Shown here: piece by piece, positions 37,130-49,983 of the stretch
How positions within the stretch are numbered: the stretch's first letter is position 1
Layout of the letters: each line of letters opens with the position of its first letter
DNA from: Drosophila pseudoobscura
Taxonomy: Eukaryota; Arthropoda; Insecta; Diptera; Drosophilidae
Direction of reading: 5' to 3'
Assembly (NCBI RefSeq): GCF_009870125.1
Contig: NC_046680.1
Coordinates: forward strand, 19,363,501-19,427,500
Length of the DNA: 64,000 bases
Program-made: the position numbers and the translations under genes
The notes under the pieces: generated by a model
The model's input: only the letters and a program-made list of their open reading frames with translations
Told to the model about the DNA's origin: nothing
Database searches by the model: none

Positions 37130-37360
37130 TTACTCGAAAAACTCTACAGTTGTAAAAGGCTTGTTTATGCCTTCTTCGAGCAGTTCCTTGATCCAATTAT
37201 GGGTGACTTCTGGGGGTGGAAGTGGTGGGCACTTGTAGACGTGATCTTTATTAGGCTGACGGATATAGTTGCCACCGTTTCGCCAAGCCTGGAGATATGG
37301 AGCTCTATAGAACCAGAGCCAACTACCCGCTGAATAAGTCCCTCGGATATCGTTGTTAAA
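37130..37360 (-). CDS. Unrecognised 76-codon open segment, protein-like, no start codon seen
   Basis: The minus strand is open from 37,360 to TAA at 37,132-37,130. The composition is convincingly protein-like: YSAGSWLWFYRAPYLQAW, then GGNYIRQPNKDHVYK, CPPLPPPEVTHNWIKELLEE and a GINKPFTTVEFFE end. There is no ATG in frame. The frame is closed upstream by TAA (37,363-37,361), so it would need a splice acceptor (TTATTCAG just inside is weak) or is a 5'-truncated pseudogene. It lies downstream of Fkbp14 on the same strand, near an AATAAA (37,372-37,367). The opposite strand is also open over the same codons, which lowers confidence. I do not recognise the product. Confidence 0.4.
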   Translation of the reverse strand, partial: FNNDIRGTYSAGSWLWFYRAPYLQAWRNGGNYIRQPNKDHVYKCPPLPPPEVTHNWIKELLEEGINKPFTTVEFFE

Positions 37361-37704
37361 TTATTCTTTATTCAATTTTAAGTGTTCCAATTGACTTTGC
37401 TGTGCGCGTGTGGGTTCCTACAAGGCCATTGCCAGACAGCAAGCACAAAATGAGTTACAACTTGAATATAACAACCTATAAATGTATATAAAAATGATGT
37501 TTTCTTCGCTCGGATTGTACACAATTAAAGCCTAGAACGGTGACAGGGCACTGCAGCAGACGGACAGACCGAAATGGATGTATTTAGATGTACTCTCTCC
37601 ATTGGGAGAGAGAGAGGTGTACGCATGTATCTATATACAGAATGCCATGGGGGGGGGAGTCATCAGTCGAGTTTGATTGGATTGTGTACACCTGTGTTAC
37701 TCTG

Positions 37705-37710
37705 TTTATT
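37705..37710 (-). terminator. Fkbp14: Fkbp14 polyadenylation signal AATAAA (nearest)
   Basis: Minus-strand AATAAA lies 115 nt after the Fkbp14 stop codon. A second AATAAA at 37,372-37,367 could give a longer 3'UTR. Which is used cannot be told. Confidence 0.45.
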
Positions 37711-37824
37711 AGCGGGTGTATAACTGCTTATGTGTAGATTTACGTTTTGTGTATGTATAACTTAAGCACTCTTGTCCCTTCGTTGTCGCTGCACCTGTCG
37801 AATGAGAGAGGGTGGAGGAGCCCC

Positions 37825-40800
37825 CTACAGCTCGTCGTGCTTGGGGCCGGAGAACTCATCGTGCGAGATGTAGCCGTTCTTGTCCTTGTCCTCGTGCTGG
37901 AAGATCTCCTCCACCAGCTTGTCGTTCTCGGCCAGCATGTTCTTCAGCTCGGACGAGTCCTGGCCCTCCACGGCCGTCATCTGCTTCTTCAGATACTCGC
38001 TCACCTACGGAAAACAGTGACAGGGATATAGTTCAGCGATTCCTTTCATAGTGGGAGGACAAAAGAAGAGGCTTTCTTTGGGGGTTAGTAACATTAGCGT
38101 GTGGCCCAAACCCAACGGATATTTCATGAGTGTAGGAGACAGACATATCGTAATCAAAGTGCGATCCATACATATTCGATTACCTCTTCGCGACTCAGCT
38201 GCTTGTCGGCGTTCTCGTCGATCTCCTTGAACACGTTCGTGGTGGGCGGGGCATTGCCGATGTTGATCAGCTCCACGTCGAACAGGAGCGTGGCCTTGGG
38301 CGGGATCACATTGCCAGCTCCCTGATCGCCATAGCCCAGCTGTGGGGGGATCGTCAGCTTGCGCTTCTCACCTTAAATGCGGGAATTCCCATTAGACTCT
38401 GTTCAGACCGGATCTCTGTAGCCGCACTTACCCACGCACATGTTGAGCAGACCCTGGTCCCATCCCTTAATCACCTGTCCGGCGCCCAATTGGAATGTGA
38501 AGGGCTGGTCCCGGTCGAAGCTGGAAAAAAGATGCAGATTGTTAGACGCTTGTTAGCCGCAAACTTTCAAGTGGGAACGGGCATGTCCCCCGCCCTCGAA
38601 CAGAGACAATTCATCATTTTTTCACGTCTCTTCTTCGAAGGGAGGCAACTGGGTCGCTTTACAGTCTATAAAAAATATTTATTTGATGGCTTCGCTAAGC
38701 GAGTTTACTTTAATTTGTGGAACGCATGAAGGGCTCTCCGACAGGGGGAGGAGGGGGGCTGCTTCATCCTGTTCAGGTATGCATGAGAATGTCGCCGCTT
38801 GAGCTTGATGTATGATGTGCGTGGCACAGTTGCAAGTTGAATTAGGCATCAGGCAGGGCCGTTGATGGTGATTATGATATATAGAAGTGGATAAAGCGGA
38901 CTGCTGGCAGACAATCCTGGAAAATGTCACCGTTAAGATGCTGTAAAGCGAGTTTATAGGCCAGAGAAGGGGGCATGGCAGAGGGGAGATGAGAGTCTAT
39001 GAAGGATTATACGGCAGGCTCCTGCTCCTGCCTCTTTTCCTCCTTCAATTAACATTGATCAAGCATATAAAGGAAAGGCAAATCAGCTTTTCTTTGGCAT
39101 TTATTGCCCCAAAAAACGCATAAATTAGCGGAATACACACGGAATAAAGCCCTTGAGCGGCGTGAGAAGAATCCGCGAAACGGAAAAGGAGCAGAACATA
39201 CCAGGCGGGGGCACACACCACTGGGTTGGGGGTCCATAAAATGTTTCACATATTACTAGAAATTCATGGAAAATAATGCAATAAAAATTCACAGCCACAG
39301 CCACAGACAACGACCATCACCTGCAGGGGCCATCGGGTGGGATACGCAACGTAAAGGTGTCTTAGATGCCCATAATCCCCGAAAACAAACAGAAAAACAT
39401 ACATAGTCCCCACCCCACCATCCTGCCCAAAGAGAGAAGTACAAATTTTGTACGCTTTTTTATTTCATCTGGAGATTTGCACTTGAGCGAAAGCCACCGA
39501 CGACGACGACGACGACGACACTTTGGTTCCGCTCCAGAGCCCCAACCAAAGCTCCACTTAACCGCTCCGTGTATATGCGCCGGGGTTTGTTTTTTTTTGT
39601 TTTCGGGTGGCTGGATTATTCAGCGGCAATCCGCATGCCGCATGCCGCATGCCCCATCATCATGAGGCGGCGCGACTTCCAACTCGGAATTGAAACAACA
39701 GCGAAACATGAAACATGTAAAAATGTTTGCAAAATGCCCAAGAGATGCACATAAAATATTTAACAGACAAGGCAGAAGGGGCGGGGGCAGTAGGAGTGGC
39801 ACTTGACTAGCTCTAGAAGTTTGTGGCCCCACCTCAAGGGGGCCAGGGTGCAGGCAAAGGCGCTACATGTGGGTGACGCCTTGTTAATCATTTGCTGCCG
39901 CTTTGCCCCCGCCTCTGAGTGTTGCCTCAAGTCCAATAATCTGTCTCGCATTCGCTCTCTCGGAGTGATCCCCAGGGGGGGCAGGGAATATGCTGGTCCC
40001 GGAAAAAGTTTAAAGAAACATTGTTCTCCCCCCTCCCGGAAAACTTTCTCAACAAAGAACAACGATTATAATTTGATGAGGAACACCAAGAGAGTTTCCA
40101 AGGAAAAGAATTTGCCTTCCAGTTAAGAGGAGGCCCAGGCGACACATTTCAATTGCTAGATCTCCAGAGGGCCAACAGGAGATCAGATCTCTTAAAATTT
40201 GATGGGAGTTTAAAGAAAAGAATAAGATGGCCCCCCAATAATAGAGGGATAAGAAAACATCAGAATTCCCATACTTATCTCTATGAATATCATTCCATAA
40301 GCAATTAAGATATTATTTGATATTCCTTATCCATTAATTAGTTTTTCAATTAATTAAACCTTTAATTTGTTTCCTCTTCCATATTCCAGAAATTTAATTC
40401 ACAAACGTTTAACATCGTTGTAAATAAATGATTAAAATCGTTTAAATGTGTTGATTTTTTCAGTCAACGGAAACTCGTCCCCCCCTTGCATCCCTGACCC
40501 TCATTCGGCTTGTCCTCTGCCACCCCCCCAGAGTCCTTAAATATTTATGAATCGCCTGGAAAGATAAACAAAAGGTCAACTCCAACTGCAGTTCTGGGTA
40601 GATCCCAATCCCACACTCCCTCCTCGGACTGGGACGGACGGACGGACGGACGGCCCCTGCACAGGTGTTTTTAAGCTGCTGGACAAACAGGCTGCCGTTG
40701 CAGATGCCGATGCCGATGCTGGTGTTGCGTAAGGCCTGTCCAAAGTCAAACAGATATCGTATGCATTTCGCAAGCGTTTTTTCAGGTGTTTTCTGTGCGT

Positions 40801-43800
40801 TTTTCCCGCGTTAATCGACCGCTTTTTCCAGCCTCTCTGCTGCTTGGGGCATGGGGCATGGGGCATGGAGGGAAGATATTGAAGGGATTTTAGGGGTTCG
40901 TTTTTTGGTGGCGCCTTTATGGGCAGCGCATTATCATAAAGTCAAACAAGAAATGCCAACTCATTCATCCACTCCCTAAATAATTTAACAGTTTCGATTT
41001 CATTCTTTTGCCTGGCAATCCGTATCCGTATCTGTATATCTGTGTATCTGTGTATCTGCGAGTCCCCCAACGCATCGAATAATTTAAAATGCAGCTGAAT
41101 GGGCGCCCAAACATCCGTTTACCATTCGCTACCATCCTACGTGATTCCGCACCGCGGGGGTGCGTGCCGTCTGGGGGCGGCAGGTGGCGGGTGGCGCCTC
41201 CAAAATCATACCACGTCACTGCCACAGTCCTCAGACACATTCAATCCAATCAAATTGAATCCTTTTGCCATTTCCCCACGATGCTGGAGAGCGCTCCCCA
41301 GATGACCTCGTTTTATGTGTCCGTTCGGCAGGAAAAAAAGTTATAAAATCAAATATGCAACCGCAATTCCTTGTGCTTCCTTTCCTGCCTCCCCTGTGGG
41401 GCGACAAGTTCCGATTAACGTGCAGCCAAGGACAAGGACCTCGGGAGGACTGCTCTCACAGATCTGGGCGTCCACTCCGGTCAATGTGCGAACAATTCAC
41501 ACAAAAAGTTTGAACAAGTTTGTGCCGCCGCCTCGAAACACAAGTGCCGTCACGAGAGCGAGAGACACAGAAATTTATGCCCCCCACAGATGGTGGCACG
41601 TTCCACGAACCCTTCCTCGCCGCCAGCCCCGCCCAGAGCAGTCCCGAAAAACTGCTGTAAATTCTGGAAAATAAAAATTGCAACCGTTGAAGCTCATTAA
41701 TTATTTAAACTATCTACAAATGTGCCCGACGTCTGAGTCTCGCAATGGGGGAAACCCATATATTGTGTATTCCGTGGCAGGCTGGCCATAAAAGTCTGGC
41801 CTGCCGCTGAAACAGCACCAGCAGCAGCCTATTGCTGCCACATGGTAATGAGCTTTAGATTTACTAGTGGCAACTCTGGGTCTCGCAGCCAGCCAGGGTT
41901 GTAGCGCTTCATAAATGATTTTTTCCATCTCTTCCTGCTATCAGAATTGGTGTCAAGGTGTCCGGCTTCTCTCCGGCGGTCACTCAAGCAGATCCAAAGG
42001 CCACTTGCCAGCAGCACCCTCTCCCCCCTCCACACCTGTTACACCTATCGCTTCGTCCCCTCCTCCGGGGGACATTCAAGGTTGTCTTTGGTGCTGTTGA
42101 AGGCGGCCAAGAGTAAACGGAAACTTTCACTTTGATGCATTTTCTGCTTGCTGCCTGTTTCTTGCGTTTCTTTACGCACTCTGCTTTTGGACACTAAATT
42201 GCACTTGCCACAACACAACACAACACACAGAGAGGTGGCGTGGCAGGGGCGTGCCTCACTGCCTGCACTTGCCACATACAAATCATGGCAGCCAAAAAGC
42301 GACAACATCACAAGTTATGGCCCGTTGCTTCAGGTAACTGACTTCTACTCTTGTCCTCTCTCTCTCTCTCTCTCTATCTCTCTCTGTATCTCTTCCTTGC
42401 TCAGACTCTTGGCCACTTTTTAGTGACGTTGTCAACAAACTTGTTTCTACATCTTCCCATCCAGCGAAAGGAGAGCAGCAGTCTGTCTTTTTTAAAGCCT
42501 CTAAGGATTGACCTTCTGCGAAAGAGAAAACCTGATACTTTTCAAGAGGAATATTAGCTATCAAAAATTCCAAAATAATCGCCAAAACTATGGGCATATT
42601 TTACAGTCGTATTAGGTAAGAATTCTGTTAAAATTTAAGATCCAAAATTATTGTAATTTAAATCAAATATTTCCCTTCAAATTTCTTTTCTTTCTTTACA
42701 CGTTGCTCCCTTTGCAAACTTTCACTCTGAAAACTAGCCATCAATTCACCATTTTTATAAAATGTTGTATATAAAGATGTGATATAACTCGTAATGCCCT
42801 ATAAGGGTACTACCTCGCTGACCATAACTTGGCTATAGGGGATTTTCACATTTAAATTTTTGTAATAATACAAAATCCATTGGAAAAGTGTTACTTTATT
42901 GGTAACTGTGGACGGTTAGAGATCGAGCTTTTAGGTGTTGAAAGGTGTTTACTTTCCCTATAACTGGATTTTCGTATAGGACTATTTTCCCTATCCTCTA
43001 CCAATCGATCCCCTCAACTATTTCTGCACTTCGTTTGGTTTCTTTTCTATTATTTTCAAAAATAGTGCATCCTTTTACCCCGTTTCATAGGGTATGGATA
43101 TGGATCCCTTTTGGATGTCCATATTTAATTTTTAGCAAGTTTTTTGCTGCTCTTGGCAAAATGTTTGGCCCCTTGAAGCTCAAGTAACAAATTAATTTCC
43201 CCAAGAACAATGACAACGAACTGAGAGACTGAGTGGGGCACGTTGCACATAAGAAACTTGTATGGGGCACGGCACGGCGTACACAAAACACAAGACATAT
43301 ATCATAAAAGAGGGGTGGGAGGAGTGGAGGGAGGACAGAGGCAGGCAGTAGTCATGTTTCGCGTCAGGATGATTAGAATATAGCGCGCAAGGAGGCTAAA
43401 TAATTTATGCGGCCAAATGAAGGTTTGCGGGTCAAAAGTGGAGCCCAACTTGTTGCAAGAGTCACCCCGAGGGGGGGAGAGTAGAAGCAGCAGCAGCAGG
43501 AGTACTCCATTGACAAACTGTGGCCGCACGTGACATGGCTATGGCGCTGACAGGTAGACTCCACCACTCCAGATGGTACTTCCATTGCTGCTTCTTTTGG
43601 CGGAGACAATGAATATAAAAGCCGGAGACGGGCACGTGACGGGTCTCTCTGCTGCCCGTCCTGCTCATTATTGAATTAGTTGTGGAAACGAGAGCCTTTT
43701 TTAATTGTCCGAAAGGTAAGGCAGGTGCCTCCCCTCCTGGCACTGTCCGAGAAATGGCTTGTAATCCTTTTTATAAGCAACCAGGCACGTATGCAATTGA

Positions 43801-46082
43801 AGCATCTACTGATATTATTTCTCCCGGAATGTGTGCTTAGGACAGTTCCCATTTTGATTGGCATTTCAATAGGCATTCCCCCAATCGAAGGACTTGTCAA
43901 GAGCACAAGAAAATGATTCTTTCTTGCCTTCACTTAAGCCTTTCCTCAGCTCCGGCTCGTCTCCGGGTAAAAGCTTAATTATCCCCAGAAAAAGGGGGGC
44001 TGGTGCCTGCTTTCAGGCACCTAATTTCCGTTGCAGTCTCATGGTTCGAAAGGAAGACAAGCTGTTTGCAGCCAGAGGCAGTGGCTGAAAACAGATTTTT
44101 GCATAGCAACAAAAGAAAACTCGTTGCGAGGGGCGGGTACCCAGCAGGGAGCCGCAGCTGTCGACATCCTTGACTGCACTTGACTGCCAAAGTGCCTTGT
44201 TATACCCTCGAAAAGGGTATTGTGATTATGTCTGGGTGTTGGCTTGAAGTGTTTTCGAGCAGAAGTGCTGATATATTGTAGTTTCAAGCTGAAAGATATA
44301 CATATTGATGAGTGTAGAGTATACCAGTCTTCGGCTCAAACAGGCGACTCGTTCTCTCTTGTTTATTGCTTTGACTTTTCGACGGCAGGGGCAGCATTTA
44401 AGCCGCAGCAACAAGTGGCAGACGGAATCTGGCATGGGCCAGAAGATGCACTCTGATTAAGTTAGTTAGTTGGCCTGCTCCGACTCCGACTCCGACTCCC
44501 ACTCCCACTCCCACTCAGGGCGGGGGGCAGGTCTGTGACTTTGCCACGCTAAATTTAACAGCAATTGCAAAACTTTCAACAGAGTCTCTCAGATAATTTG
44601 CCACTCAGTGTGCAACCAAAAGACAAGGTAAGCCCAAAACCAAAGGACAACTTTCGGCAGGACGAGAAGGAGCCACTCCTCTGGCTGGACATGTGACATG
44701 AAATGTTTTCGGGCTTTTAGCATATGGCCAGGCCTGGAAGGGTGAGAGGACCTGGGACGATTACGAAATCATTTCCTTTATGAGAGACACAATTTTCTGG
44801 TCATAAAATGAAATCAAAATTTGATAAGCCCAAAGATAACGAGAGGACAGTAAGGTAAACAGAAAGAGAAAGGGTGGCCGGCTTATGCTAAATTTATATA
44901 TATGTACCACTCGTATATGAATGTTCATATATCAGGTGTCCTAATCGCGGTTATCTCCACACAGCTGCTATCGATGGGGATTGCTGATGATAAACGAAAT
45001 TTTAGCGCTTGCCAAAATGATTACACGCCTCCAAAAGATTCCCCCAGTGCACTGGGAGGAAAAGCACATGTATCTCTCGTATTACACTCTTTTGAGAGAT
45101 TTTTCAGCTTTAATTGGTTACTCGGCTCTTTGTTGGAGGGAAACTGAGTGTAGAGTGGGGCTGGGCTCATGTTTTAAATGAAGCAGACAACACACACGAT
45201 TTATTAGTGTCGTTTAAGGGTTAAAAATGATATGAGAGAACCATACTGGAACGAGATCTCGCTTCATGCGTGGAAGTCGGTGCTGGAAAATGAAGTGTGT
45301 AGGGATCATTGAATTTAAAGGAAAACACAAAAGATAGCTTGGAAATATGTTCGAGTACTTGAAGAGCTTTGAATGAATATATTCGCCGGTGTGGTAACCA
45401 CCCGCTCTCACACCCCCCGTGCCACGATAGAAGCTGATTTCTTTGCTTTATGAGGGCCACGTCAACGCCGCACACCCGACGGAAGCCGAAACAAAAACAA
45501 AGCATACACAAAAACCAAAGATAATGGGTAGGGGCTGTGGCAGTGGCTGGGGGGCGGGTGCCTGTGGTGGGGCATGGGGCATGGGGCATGGGGCATTCAG
45601 GCATGGAAAATGCAACAGCAACAAGAACAACAATGCAACAATGAGATCGCTTATCAGTTGGCGTCTAATTTACGACAATGAGCCGCCGTGACGACAGACG
45701 CCTATGGATGCCTATGCACCGCAGTATGTGCCCCAACCCGCCACAATTTTAATCCCCATTCAGAGAGTGTGTCCGTGTTAATCTCGGATGTGTGTGCGCT
45801 ATGGAGATTACGACAGCAATCAGCTTTAAACATTGTCCAGCCCATGGCTAACCCCTGACCCTGTAGGAAGCGTTTTTAATGAGAAAGAACTCACCTCGAA
45901 TCGAACTTCTTGCCATCGGCCTGCAGGGTGCCAGTGTAGTGCATAGTGAGGGAGTCTCCGCTCTTCGACTTCTGCTCGCACACCTCCGGGGTGCTGACCA
46001 CCTCCACCTTGAGGTCCTCGGCGCGGACGAGGCTGCTGCTGGCCAGCAGAAGGCACGACAAAACGAGAGTAGACTTCAACAT
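37825..46082 (-). CDS. Fkbp14: FKBP14: ER FK506-binding peptidyl-prolyl isomerase with EF hands
   Basis: Four coding exons on the minus strand (46082-45895, 38520-38432, 38371-38184, 38004-37825) join in frame to 214 aa. The N-terminus [21 protein letters not shown] is a signal peptide. Residues about 25-135 are an FKBP fold, with [21 protein letters not shown] and [13 protein letters not shown], the usual ligand and active-site landmarks. Two EF-hand-like loops follow ([12 protein letters not shown] and [13 protein letters not shown]), and the chain ends in the ER-retrieval signal HDEL. It catalyses proline cis-trans isomerisation of secretory proteins in the ER lumen. The first coding intron is 7.4 kb. 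TTTACTTTGCAG ends two bases before the ATG, so a non-coding 5' exon lies upstream (not located). Identification is very secure. Confidence 0.95.
38521..45894 (-). other. Fkbp14: Large intron 1 of Fkbp14
   Basis: This runs from the donor AG|GTGAGT (exon end 45,895) to the acceptor TTTCCAG (exon start 38,520). I see no nested gene. Contents include CT runs near 42,355-42,376, GACG repeats near 39,500 and 40,628, a GGCATG repeat near 45,570, and an ATACCCT..AGGGTAT inverted phrase at 44,202-44,220 like many Drosophila repeat remnants. TATAAAAG at 43,615 on the plus strand is followed by AAAG|GTAAGG at about 43,715, which could be a small promoter and 5' exon, but no product is supported. Confidence 0.85.
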
Positions 46083-48357
46083 GGCTGCAAAGTAAACAGA
46101 GAGATGGGGGAAAGCTCGATTAACCAAAAATACGGCCTTGATTGGGGCAAGTGGAAGGTAGAGGAGGGAACAGGAGGGACACTGTTCCTACAGTGTTTGT
46201 GACACTGCAATACACAGTTGAGAATGAATAATTTCTGAGTAGATAAACCTCTTGACTGCCCGATCAACCTTTTAGATAGAGTGGATAGAGTAGATAGAGG
46301 ATGGTTGTATACTTGGGTATACTTGAATGAAACCCCTTACATCCTGTATATACTTTTCCTAGCACACGTCCTTCCTCTGATCTCCAGATCAGCCCTGAAG
46401 TAATGAGCACCATCTTTTACAAGTCCAGATCCATCAACACTATTATCTTTTGCCTTTAGCTCTTCATCACCATCACCTTCCACTGATATTTCATGATGAA
46501 TGTTGCGTAAACGCGATAAATGTTGGATTTAAACCAATTACCCAAAGAGGTCCAATGGTTTTGCTCAACAGTGTAAAGATGAAATTGAAATGAAGAGTGT
46601 AAGAGGTGTAAGAGGTGTAAGAGGTGCAAGAGGTGCAAGAGAGGACGGAGGCGATTGTGAATGGGATGTGAAGAGCAGAAATTAGTCATTATGCAAATGT
46701 GCAATTCATTTTTTTTGCTTATGGAGAGGGGAAGAGCAGACTCTGCCAGCTTCGACCATCTGCTGGACTGGCCGACCCCGACCGTATGATGGGGGGGATT
46801 ATGCAAGCCGAAGCCGAAAGTTATTGCGCGTATTATTGCGGACATGGCGTATGCGTAATGTCCGCACAGAGTGACCACAGCAATTGGGAATTTCAGAGAG
46901 CTAGTAGCCGCACACGTAGGTGTTCCGTTCGCAAATGAAAGTTGCGGCATGAAAGCGCGTAGGTCGAACGGTCGAATGGTCGGTCGAAAGCCCTGGCAGA
47001 TGAGACAATGCTAAAAATGATTTGCAATAAATTCATTTCTCAACAAGAAAAGAGTAGACAGGCAGGGGGAAACTTTCACTGGATAGAAAGGCAATGGAGT
47101 CAGATCGAGAGTGCCTTCAATTACGTGATATCGACATTAGCATCTTATGGAAAATGTCAGGGGAGGCATTCCCGGAGAATGCTCTTCCCCTCTCGCTGAG
47201 TGGCTGGAAGCCTGAACTTTATATCAAAACTGCTTTTTCTGCCCGTGACTCTTCTAAAAGCCAAATAAAATAAAAGATAATGCTGCTCTCCACCAACTGT
47301 CGCCACTTCTCTATCTCTGCCCAACGATCTTTATGTTTGGTTTCATCCTCACATAGGTCCGCCACTCAGAGGAGATCTTGCGGCCGCTCTTGCACCGCCT
47401 TAGCCTCACCCTCGCAATAAAATACCTTGCTCCGTTTCTTTTTCTTTCTTTCTGATTGCCTGCGTATGTGTGTGTGTGTGTGCTGGTACCCAAAAAACCT
47501 GTTGGGGGCGGACTGTTGCTTCTTCTTTTCTTTTTTCTGTTTATGTCTGATATTTGTCTGCTCTTTTTGTTGGTATTTCTTGTTGTTGTTGCTGTTGTTG
47601 TTGTTGGTGGTGGTGTTTGACAGTTCAGTGAACCACTGCAGTGTACCGTTGGCTCCAAATCTGGGACTCAATTTGCAGCCTACCGCTAAATGAATCGAAT
47701 ATGGAATGGCTTGGGGCTGGAGCACTGCGGGAAAACTCTGACCACGTCATGACTTTTCCACTTCCCTTCCCAAACGCTAATTGTTCATATACGATCTCAA
47801 GATCGGGGACAACAAATAAACCGATCGTGATTGAGCTACGAAGTAAACGGAAATACCGCCCGGCAACATCTTTTTCTTTGTGCTTCGAGCGATAAGCTCT
47901 CGCTTTCCTCTCTCGCACGATCACTGCTCTGCTCTCTCTGTCTCTCTTCTCTCTTTCCCGACGGCTCCTACGCGTGTGGTCGTGGTCTGAATATGAATGA
48001 AAGAGACGACTGCAGGCAAAGTACACGCTTTCTTTTCATTTCGCCTCTGAATGAACAAATTTCACTACAAATTTACGCTAGCCAAGCACACAGATTGGAT
48101 GATATACCTTTTGGGTGTTTTCTACAGATATGTAGATATCACTGGGATACTTGGCTATCGGAGGAGAGGGCGCGGCTGAGGATGATCGAGTGGACACAAG
48201 CACAGAAACACGCGGGCAACAGTGGCGGCGGAGGAAGGTGGACTGGTGCGTTCGACTCTCGAGAGGCAACTGCTGGAAATGTGGTCGGTCGCGGCGGTTT
48301 ACTATAACGGAGAGTTAGTGCTAGCGATCAGCGGATTCACTAAAATATCATGCTGAT

Positions 48358-48465
48358 CAGGGTACACCAACGAAAAGGTGAGGTCATGCTCCAGGTAGCA
48401 AAAGTTGGTGCGCTCTCTTCCACGGCGAGAGTCTGCTCGCCAGACCCTCTTCTTGGTGTACCCTG
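48358..48465. repeat. Long hairpin: 13-bp perfect inverted repeat, 108 nt overall
   Basis: CAGGGTACACCAA at 48,358-48,370 is perfectly complementary to TTGGTGTACCCTG at 48,453-48,465, and pairing partly continues inward (GAAAAGGT against AGACCCTCTTC). The size and shape would suit a structured RNA precursor or a tiny foldback element. Expression is unknown. Confidence 0.55.
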
Positions 48466-49196
48466 CTGGCACTCTCTCTCTCTCTCTCTCCATGTTCACA
48501 CTGTCTGAGCGACAGCACTTGTCCACGTAATCAAATTACTCGCGCAGCCCAGGAGCGGTTCACGCTGATAAAGTGGCAGAGGGTCTGAGCCGTTGAGTTC
48601 CGTTCCGCCTTCTGTTGATTATTATCACTTGCCAGAGGAATTCTATGACTTTTAAATGTGTAGTTTTTTTCAACTTTAGTTGTAGTTTATGTTAATAGTT
48701 GTTGTTGTATATTGGTATTTATATCGTCACAGTTGTCATAAATGTACAACTCGTAAAGAAGTTTTCAGGGTTTTTAAGTTATACAAAGTTTAAGGAATAT
48801 ATAGTATACCAATAGTTGAGAAACTTCAGTGTTTGTTCAATGGAATATATTTAAATAATATTATTCATTATTTTATCAATGGCATTTTACGATTGTTTAA
48901 GTCTTAAAGATTAATTAGCAACACTTACAGGCAAAATGATAAGACTAATTTGAATTATCCAAACTATTAGCCAGAAACTAAATCTAATATTCTATTTTTT
49001 TGTAGTTTAGCTTCAAAAAAGTTAACCAAAAAATAGAAGATTTCGAAAATCAACAGAATCTGGAGAGCACACAACCTGCTCGCGAAAGTTTTCAAATGTT
49101 GACTGAAGGATGCTACGGAAAAAAACAAAGGACTTACAGTTATAAACATGTTGCATGCAACACTCGTGCTTTAGCAGTTGCTAAACATAAGGATAT

Positions 49197-49244
49197 GCTC
49201 CTCCCTTGAAGGAAAGCGCAGGCGCCCTTCTTTGGGGGTGGAGC
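49197..49244. repeat. GC-rich stem-loop beside two palindromes
   Basis: GCTCC..CCC..GAAGG pairs with CCTTC..GGGGG..GGAGC around a short GC-rich loop. Just upstream are a perfect 14-bp palindrome TGTTGCATGCAACA (49,149-49,162) and TTTAGCAGTTGCTAAA (about 49,170-49,185), so three dyads fall within 100 bp. Confidence 0.5.
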
Positions 49245-49542
49245 TACAATGGTATTTCCTAGGCTTACGAGATATTACATTTAGAAGAAAAGATTTCTGA
49301 TGGCTTAAAACAAGATTTTGCTAAAATTTCTGTTGTGCTAAAGAACCCCAGTCATTCTGTTCCGTTTCAGATAAGTATCCTCAGCTATTGCCCGCTTAGT
49401 ACAGATATCAGACATAGTATGAGCTCAGAGTATTCTACACAATCTACATGGGCACTCCTCTGAATGCGAATTTGTCACCCTTGGATCATGTTACGCCCCA
49501 CTGAGCCCCGTCCAGCGAAATCGAGTTTGGGGCCCCAAATCG

Positions 49543-49831
49543 TATAAAACAATTGAATAAAATCTAAACAAATTAATTGGAAATCAGTTGGAATCAGTGT
49601 CACTCTCAGCGCGGTCGTGTGGTGGTCCAGAAAATGTTGCAGGAGCTACGGAATAACTCAGATTTGGGGAGCCATTCCCTGGGCTTTGCCCTGAAGCGTC
49701 GAAACGATCGGTTCGTGGTGGAGCCCATCGGGGGCATAGTGAATCCTGCCTATGAGCCCGACCTATCAGGAGATGCTGCATCAACGGGAGGGGCCAATCG
49801 GGGCATTGGCCAATCAAAATGGCGAGTATAA
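49543..49831 (+). CDS. Candidate small gene, 65 aa, with TATA box
   Basis: TATAAAAC at about 49,543 lies 91 bp before ATG 49,634, which reads MLQELRNNSDLGSHSLGFAL, then KRRNDRFVVEPIGGIVNPAY and EPDLSGDAAS, to a TAA at 49,829-49,831. The frame is also open upstream to 49,577 with no earlier ATG. The composition is non-repetitive and protein-like, with an NPAYEPD motif. No family was recognised. A GCGA|GTATAA near the end could be a donor leading to further exons. It is convergent with the TAF1C-like gene, ending 150 bp from its stop. It could be real, a relic or chance. Confidence 0.35.
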
Positions 49832-49983
49832 ACCAATGATTACTCACTTGGATAATTTTCTCAATTTTCAATATTATCAGCTCAGTTATTTACAACTTAT
49901 AGTTATTCTTTTTAGTTATTATTAGTTAGTAGTAGTTATTCTGCCCTCTAGGCCTACTTAGATTATAAGCAGCTGTTCAGAAA

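Larger units (their letters stand above)
46083..49540. other. Upstream region of Fkbp14, no coding gene seen
   Basis: It should contain the Fkbp14 promoter and 5'UTR exon on the minus strand, which I could not place. It includes a 10-bp GTAAGAGGT-type array at 46,592-46,645, a TTG repeat near 47,581-47,610, a 13-bp perfect inverted repeat at 48,358/48,465, and hairpins near 49,149-49,244. Confidence 0.5.
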
